Source: Desmodesmus armatus
Lineage: Eukaryota; Chlorophyta; Chlorophyceae; Sphaeropleales; Scenedesmaceae
Length of the DNA: 64,000 nt
Assembly: GCA_007449985.2 (NCBI GenBank)
Contig: VIIQ02000006.1
Location: forward strand, 620,001-684,000
Direction: 5' to 3'
Made by a program: the position numbers and the translations under genes. Of the stretch, positions 56,963 through 64,000 are shown piece after piece. The first letter of the stretch is position 1. The number at the start of each line of letters is the position of its first letter. Under the pieces are notes generated by a model, which searched no databases, was not told where the DNA came from, and saw nothing but the letters and a program-made list of their open reading frames with translations.

Positions 56963-59900
56963 TCAGCCCTGCTGCAGTGCAGAGCGCACCCTTGAGATGG
57001 CCCACTCGGTGTCACCCAACAGGTGCCCGCTGTCCTGGCAGTACACCATGAGCTGCTCCCACTCCTTGCTGCTGTTGTTGAACGCACCACCCACGTTGGG
57101 GATGACGGTGCACACGTCACCCAACAAGTTGACGCAGTTGCGCACAACCGTGTCATCCAGGTTGTCGCTCTCCCTGGCTATGCTGTTGGCGAACTCAATG
57201 AGGCGTGGGATCTCACTCCTGAGGTAGTGGTCCGCCTTGGCTGCAGCACACAAAAACACAGTGCAACAAGCAGCAGTCCGCTTATGGTGATAGGAGCCAC
57301 ACTAGCGTCAACCTGGAGTCTGCTTGTGCAAACATTGCGTTGCCAACCTGTTTGAGGCTGCCTGTACACAGGGACGAAGGGGAGCCGCAAGTGCTGCCGC
57401 ACTTGATTTGATAAGCAAACTGCATCCCTGTGAGTGCAGAATTTGCATGCGCACATGCTGCTGGACGTGCCAGCACGACCCGTTGGCGCTATTTCAAGGC
57501 AACTCCTCACCTGTGCTCAGGCCCTGCAGGATGCCGCTGTACCCCTCCAGGATGCCGATGCGCAGCTCGTTGTTGTAGTCCAACCAGTCATCATCCTGGC
57601 TGACTTGCGACTGCAACCACGCACAAGCAGGCAAGTGAGCGGACGCTTCCTGCAGCCTTTGATGCGGCACCTGTCTGTCCAATGTTGCATCTTCAAAGCA
57701 TGTACCCAAGTGCAGCATCCAACGATAGATGTAGTATAAGCTGCTGGCTTGGGCTAAAGGGCCTTTGGCAGCTTGGTGCAGCTGATCATGCCACCCCGCC
57801 TACCTGGTGGATGCTGAGGCCCATTGCTTGTGTGAGCATGGCCTTGACGGTGTCCAGGTACTTCTCAAACTTGTCACCCAGGACGAGGCACAGGTCACCA
57901 AAGGTGGACAGGATCTGCGACGCAGCAAGTCAAAAACAACAGCATTTTCAGTGGGTGTGTTGGATTGTCAGATGCCACTCTGCGCATAACTTGTACACCA
58001 GGGAGTACAAGCGACCAGCAGCACAACCACAGGCAGTTATTGGTTGTCACAGCATGCTGTGCCTCTTTGCTTATAGTCACCTGCGGCTTGATGGTGCGGT
58101 GCACATCATTGCTGCCCAGGTTGTGGATCAGCAGCTGCATGATCTCGTCGCAGTAGGGCAGGATGTCCTCCTCCACATTGCGGCACAGGTCACCCAGGAC
58201 GCCCACAACTGACAAGCACACCTGCATGCCGCAGAGACACATGACAGTCAGCTTGCAGCACTGATCTGGACACGTCACAGCTGCAAAGGCCTCCGCTGAC
58301 ATGCCTGTTGGCTACAAGGCTGCCATGCGAGCAAGTGACAACTGTTTGTTGACAAGTAAGAAGCACACCAATGAGTACTGATGCTGACAGATGTTTGAAG
58401 CACTGCTGCATAGGCTTGAGTCTGTGCTGGCTGTCCTGGCTGGCAGCTGGCCTGGCATGCCTGAGTTTGAAAGCTGGCCTACCTGCCACTCCTGGTGGTT
58501 CATGAGGCCCATCTTGAGGTATGGGTAGAACGCTGGCAGGTACTTGTTGAATTGCCGCCCGCATGCATACATGAATGCACCGACTGCCAGCATTGCCTCT
58601 TCATGCACAGAGGTGCTGCGGCTGCTGAACACCTGCAGCAGGGTGCTCATGATGTCGTCTGCGTACTGCAGAGCTGCTGCCTTGTACTGCTCCTCACTGT
58701 CTGCCAGCTTCTGCACAAGCACCTGCAAGCGCACCAGCAGCAACACGCACCAGAACCTGTAAGACGGCTGATATCGTACCATCCCGTTGGGACAAAATGC
58801 AAGGCCATAGTCAGATAGTAGTACATTTGAGGCTGATACCACCATGATGCATGACGAACAGCAGGTTGTGCCCTGTGCAGTGCTGATGGGCCCTGCCAAG
58901 CCCCCTCCCAGTGCAGCTCACCTGCAGCACGCCGCATAGCTGCCCCTGCAGCTCTGCCCGCTTCTCCTGCTGGTCGGCCGTTGTTGCTGCCATGTTGTTG
59001 GTGTTGTTGATCTCGTGCAGGAACACAGGGATCAGCTGGCCAACCACGTCCAGGGTGTCTGGGCTGGCAGCCCTCACCTACAGGCAGTACCAGGCAGGGC
59101 AGCAGCAGCAGGGTGACCCTCACATGCATACTCCTGTTGCCAGCAAAAGCCTCATGCTTCACATGGTAACAGCGGTGGCCATGAATGTATTACGCACTAT
59201 CAGTTGTGATACACTTTGCGATCGGAATTGTGCAAGAGCAGCCAACTCACCATGTCATTGATGGCTTCGAACGCACTGATCTGCAGCCTGTTGTCATGCA
59301 GAGTGTTGTCCTGGCGCTGCGCTGTTTGCAAGAGGCACGTCACCATCTCCTTGAAGAATGGAGACAGAGGAGAGCTGGGCCCTGCAAGTCAGCACAGACA
59401 CGAGCACGTCAGCGGCTGCGTAGTGCCAGGCGCATGCATGCTGTCAGGTAAAAAACAAGAGGTGCAGCAAGGGTACCGCGGCCTGATCTGCATGCGATCA
59501 CTACTGGCCAAGCAGGTGGCTTCAAAGGCTCTCAGAAATGGTTCGAGGAGGGTGCACACCGTTGAACTCCTTGAAGCCCTCAGCCAGCCTGCCAATAGCG
59601 TCACACACGCGGTAGGCGATGTGCGGCTGGTCCTGCAGGGATGACATCAACACCTGCACACACGAAGCAGCAGCACAAGTAACAACCTTACACGACCAGA
59701 GCCCCCAGGATAGTAAAGGCTGGGCGCAAGGAAAATACAAGCTTGCAGGCTACCATGCAAGGAGTCATCACAGGCCCATGTGAATGCAGCCATGCTTGCT
59801 GGACTGCAGCGGATAATCGGGTTGTGCTGGGCCTGCTTCGATGCCTCACCTGTGCCACTTGTGGTAGCGTATCACGGGTGATCAGCTCAGGGATGTTGGG

Positions 59901-62217
59901 GTCAGCTGCGTTGTGCTGGAACTCAAACACGCGCGCAATGGTCCACGCTGTAGTGTCACGCACGTAAGCGTGGGGGTCCTTCATGGCCTGCAAGCAGTGT
60001 CAACAGCCGATCGGGGATCACTGTTGGTTGTGACACCAACATGGCACACGCTCCTGCAGTGCTGGGTGCGTTGGCACTTGAGGAAGACAATAAGAGAATG
60101 CAGATGGCAGGGTCAGACTGACGACAATTCTTGACACTGACTATGTGAGGCAGCTGACAGCTGCTGCCTTGCGCAGCTTACCGCTAGCAGGAAGCCCATG
60201 GCTTGGCGCACGATCTCTGCCAGCGACGAGGGGCTGGGGCCCTCCAGGATGCTGCCAAAGGCAAATGTAGCAGCCTCACGCAGATGCCAGTCCTCAGGTG
60301 TGGACTTCTTGCCGATGTTCTCCGTCACGAACGGCATGACGATTGGCACGATGGAGTCCTGCAGGGCCAAAGCAGGCACGGTCAAACACGAGCCAGCATG
60401 GCTACGAGTGCACGCACAGCACACCCACAAGGGCAGTGCAGTGCAGCCTATGGCGTCTCTGCCCTGTGAAGAGTGGCGGCATGCTAACTCACTCTGAGTG
60501 GCAAGAGTAAGGAACACACCTGTGCAGTGCGTGCCAGCAGGCCCAGGCAAGTGCCTGAAGCCATCGCCATGTTCCAGGAAGTCTCGTCATTCTCAACCTC
60601 ATCATCCTGCTTTGTCAGCTGCTGCAACAGGACCGGCACCAGGTGCGGCGTGACTGCCTTGATGAAGTTGTGGTTGGTCTGCGCACAGAGCAGGACAGCC
60701 ACACAACAGGATGAAAACTGCACACCATGTCCTACAAGCAGTGGCGGCAGCCCTGCGTGCGTCACGACTGGCACTTCACCACTTATGGCCTGGCTTAGGT
60801 GCTTGCATTGATGCCACATGCATGGATACCTCATGCAAGGAAACTGCCATGCCAACCAGCTGCCCAGCACCTCCTACCTCTGCTGGGTTGGCCTCCTCAA
60901 TCATTTCCATCTCAATGTCGCACAGCGTGCTCCAGAACTCCACAGACTGCAGGACAGCAACAGAACAGTTGGACACGTTGCTGCTGACAGCAGCGTTTTG
61001 CATGCTGATGACAGCTGGATGCGCAGGGGTGTGATACTGCGTGTGCAGAGCCTACAAGGCAGCATACTGCACAGTGCCTGTGTACTTGCACAAGGCAGTG
61101 CGCAACATTCAACCGTGCTGACACTTCCACTTCAGCACATCTACACCGCACCTGCAGCGCCACATCCTCTGAATCCCCCTGGATGGCTTTGACACTGATG
61201 TTGAAGACCTCTGTCATGTAGTTGGGCAGCTTTCCGTAGTAGTTGGCAGCAATTTCATGCAGGCAGCTGAAGGCAGCGATACGGATGCGCTCGTCCTGCG
61301 CAGTTGTGGCTTCACAGACCATCTGTGGCGCAGGGCAGCAGAGCGGCAAGGCAGCATACATGACACCACAGCTTCAGCAACATGACTTCAGCCAGCACTG
61401 CCTTGTGGTGCGAGCCACTGCTTCTGATGCGCTATTCGCACCAACCTGACCAACTGCACGCACAGCTGCTGCAGCTGCAGGCCGAGCGGCAGTCACCAAT
61501 CAAGCCAACATTCAAACCCCTGCGTACCTGCATGATGTAGTTGCGCTCCTGTTCGTTCTCCATGTTGTGCTGAGCAAACTCGATGGCGTTCTGCAGGGCT
61601 GTGGTTGCGGCCAGCCGCGCGTCTGCAGAGGTCTCCTCAGGCCGCATGCCGGCCACGACTGCTGTGAGGATCATGTTGATCTGCTCGGGGTCCAGCACGT
61701 CGTCCTGCAGGTTTGTCATCTCCTCGCAGATGTAGCCCAGCGCCTCAAGGGTGGCCTGGCGGATGCCGTGGTCTGGTGAGGGTGCACTCATGTAGGCCAG
61801 CAGTGTGCTGATGAGGTTGGGCCACTCCTTGGTTGGCAGGTCGATGGCAGCCACCTTGGCGATCACCATGGCGGCTGTGTGCCGCACATCCTGCGGGGTC
61901 TCCATCTGCACTGTGGCGAGCAGGGACTCGCGGATGTGGTTCTTCAGGGCGGGGTCCACTGCACCCCAGCGACCCTGCAGCTGCGCCTTGCGGCTCTCCT
62001 CCTTGGCATCCAGGTTGTTCTTCAGCACGAGGCCGGCAAGGCGGCGGCTGTCCGCTGGCTTCTGCGCGTTGGACAGCTCAGCTGCTAGGCTTGCGACAAA
62101 GCCAGGATAGTTCTGCTCCTGGAACTGCTGAATCTTTGCCTCTGCCTGGCCACGGACACTGGGTTCCGGATCCTGTGCATGCAGCAGCAGCTGCGTGACC
62201 TCCACTGGTGCAGCCAT
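56963..62217 (-). CDS. KPNB1: Importin subunit beta-1 (karyopherin beta)
   Basis: Fourteen exons: 62217-61528, 61322-61152, 60946-60878, 60678-60520, 60358-60182, 59987-59850, 59653-59560, 59381-59251, 59077-58922, 58722-58483, 58221-58081, 57914-57804, 57610-57511 and 57240-56963. Phases agree, 884 residues, the expected family length (about 870-880). Importin beta is a HEAT-repeat superhelix that carries importin alpha/cargo through nuclear pores and releases it on RanGTP. Visible landmarks: LVLKNNLDAKEESRK in the N-terminal Ran-binding repeats, GYICEEM, an acidic-loop equivalent KQDDEVENDETSWNMAMASG, REAATFAFGSILEGP, DTTAWTIARVFEF, HEEAMLAVGAFMYACG, FNKYLPAFYPYLKMGL, DDDWLDYNNELRIGILEGYS and TEWAISRVRSALQQG at the end. 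The ATG context (GCAGCCATG GCTGCACC region, minus strand) and alignment to the usual N-terminus support the start. Confidence 0.96.
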
Positions 62218-63103
62218 GCTGGCCAGCTGCTAGCTGTGGGGGTGTGCTGTTCGACTGCGGGTGCTGACAGCCTCCTGCACACCAGGGTCAGCACAGCAGC
62301 AGCAGGCAACATACACGACACACGTCAAAGACAAGAGACCTGCAGCATGGGCCTTTGCAGGGGCTTGAGGGGTCATTGATCACTGCCCATACCAAGCTGC
62401 TGGAAGGGGGTGCTGCGGTTGCTGCAGCTGCTGATGGAGCTTTGCGCAAACCTCGCCCAGCCGTGCCTCCATCCATCCAAACCATACATTCAAATAGGTT
62501 CCCCACGCATGCGGCACTGCTAGGGCGCTGCCCGGCCCAGCCAGCCCGCTCCACTGCCCGCAAGGTGCGAGCCGTGCTGCTGGTGCTGCTATGCGTCCAT
62601 CATTGCAACCTGCCTCAGATCAAAGTGTGATCACGCCTCACCTGATGAAGAGGCTTCCTCTGCTGATGGATGGAGCACAAACAAAGCTGTGATCTAGCCC
62701 TGCCTGCCACCAGGGAGCTTTCACACACTGTACAGACGTCGGATGCTGTGCCTGGTCGTGGTTGCAACAGCAAACGTCTTTTGAATGCTGGCTGGGAGCC
62801 TTGTTTGGACAGCGGTCGGGTGGTCTGTTGTGGCCGCTATGAGCTGCCAGTGACCGCAGGGAGCACTGAAAAACTGATCAAACACTATGTGCTCTTTGAC
62901 TAAGGCCGCTACCCCCGCCCCTAGTCAAAACCTCAGGTCTGGTAACTCCCACTTGGGCTGTACCCTTGGTCTTTGGGCATGGCTCACTGAAGGCGATGTC
63001 GTGCCTGGCAAGCTCCACTATTTGCTTGATCAGCAGTCAGCAGCAGCAGCCTCCTCCTATCAGTGCTACAGGCTGCAAGCAAGTGACAGGCTGGCAAGCC
63101 ACC
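62218..63103. other. Divergent spacer upstream of importin beta and the right-edge gene
   Basis: Holds two 5' ends pointing outward. No gene recognised; small open stretches lack splice support. Confidence 0.45.
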
Positions 63104-64000
63104 ATGGACCCACACCTTGCCCAGCTGGCAGAGGCAATCCGGCAACAAAGTGGCTTGCCTGGTGATCCATCCAGCAGTTTGGTTCTCAAACAAGCGCTGT
63201 CAGATGCCCTCCAGGCATGTAGTTTAGGCGGTGGGTGACCCAGACTCGCTCGTTGTTGCCAGGCTGGAGGGATGGAGGGTGCTGCAGCTGCAGCTGCAGC
63301 TGTTGCTGCCCAGCCAGCTCTTGTAGGCAGTCTGAAAAAAAACAAATTCAGCGCTCACCAGTCTGTGTGATGCCACACAGACGCGTCAGCAGCAGAAGCT
63401 CTGTTGTCCTGCCTCTTGGACACCTTCACTGCATGTGGCGACCAAGGCAAGGTGAGCAGGGCGTCAACACACCAAGGCAGTTGTCCATCGCTGCACACTG
63501 TGGGAACAGTCAGCCATCCAAGCAGCCTACTGCTGCTTCTGGCACACTGTGCAAAGCACCGTATACAGCACAATTCACCACAGAGACAGCTACCCACTGG
63601 CTGTGCCCCATGACCCCATTGCAGGCCGTGCTGGATGATATGCTGCTGGAGGTGCTGCCGCCCATCGCTCGCCTGGCGGGCAGCTCCGCAGCAGGTGACA
63701 GGCTGCTGTCAACATTCTGCAGCATGGCAGCGGCAGCTTGCACCCCACGCGATACAATCACAGCATTCCTGGAAGTGCTGGATGACATGGTGCAAGGCAG
63801 GTACGGTATGCTATGCCGGCCAGGGGTGCTGCATGTCTGTCCAAAGCAAAACAACAGACCAGCCTGCTCCCGATACGCAGAGATCTTGAAATGGTGGCAT
63901 GCATGCGTGCGACGCTTGTGCCCTCCAGGCGATGCTTCATGTCACCATGTGCTGAGCTCACCTGCGCTTGTGTTGCGCTGTCCTGCACAGCCCTGGACCA
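63104..64000 (+). CDS. Unidentified helical-repeat-like protein, 5' part only
   Basis: Exons 63104-63218, 63381-63451 and 63625-63800 join in phase (1, 0, 2). The gene continues beyond the window; no further exon could be fixed in 63801-64000. The ATG has a strong context (ccaccATGG). The 120 residues seen are almost all helix-forming: MDPHLAQLAEAIRQQ, LVLKQALSDALQAYASAAEA, LLSCLLDTFTACGDQGK, AVLDDMLLEVLPPIARLAGS, CTPRDTITAFLEVLDDM. This looks like an alpha-alpha (ARM/HEAT-like) repeat protein. The C-PRD-----E-LD motif vaguely recalls the glomulin/ALF4 family, but I cannot confirm it. It is divergently arranged with importin beta. Confidence 0.55.

Noticed and set aside
57800..57914. Suspected frameshift in importin beta exon 12
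   Set aside because: Re-reading the bases gave exactly 111 nt in frame.
1..64000. CRISPR array or bacterial operon structure
   Set aside because: Spliced eukaryotic genes throughout; the tandem repeats present have no unique spacers.

Overview
The window is nuclear DNA of a green alga. The evidence is GC-rich, intron-dense genes with GTGAGT-type donors and TGCAG acceptors, pervasive CAG/GCA repeats, and plant-lineage genes: one Dof transcription factor, a YlmH-like S4 protein, an LPA1-like 2-phosphoglycerate kinase and a CBM20/coiled-coil starch protein. All three stop codons behave normally. The style fits Chlorophyceae, possibly Sphaeropleales; that placement is inference. All gene models below were assembled by hand from exon phases and splice sites.

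Layout. 0.7-5.0 kb: a very large Dof zinc-finger protein with a Q/A/M-rich tail (+). 5-9 kb: no recognisable gene. 9.0-30.5 kb: an accessory region built from segmental duplications. It carries five paralogous four-exon genes (called G1-G5 here) for small secreted proteins rich in Lys, Tyr, Asp/Glu, His and Cys. G1, G2 and G3 lie on the minus strand and G4 and G5 on the plus strand, so G3 and G4 are head to head. A glutathione S-transferase gene (-) lies between G1 and G2. A 675-bp non-autonomous hAT-like element interrupts the repeat unit behind G5. I do not recognise the five-gene family; it is the best candidate here for something undescribed.

30.7-64 kb is ordinary housekeeping sequence: PP2A methylesterase PPME1 (-), a LYR-like plus ApaG-domain protein (-), a CBM20/coiled-coil protein resembling pyrenoid/starch factors such as SAGA1 (-), an LPA1/2-phosphoglycerate kinase-like P-loop protein with a huge Q-rich insert (+), a ubiquitin-like/DCX-like protein with one membrane segment (+), a chloroplast YlmH-like S4 RNA-binding protein (-), importin beta-1 (-), and the 5' part of an unidentified helical protein running off the right edge (+).

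The housekeeping genes do not form a pathway. The CBM20 protein and the LPA1-like kinase share a 278-bp divergent promoter. The five secreted paralogs share intron phases, a TATA-like box 86-90 bp upstream of the ATG and, in most copies, an upstream GCAATGCACGTCGCA element, so they are probably co-regulated.
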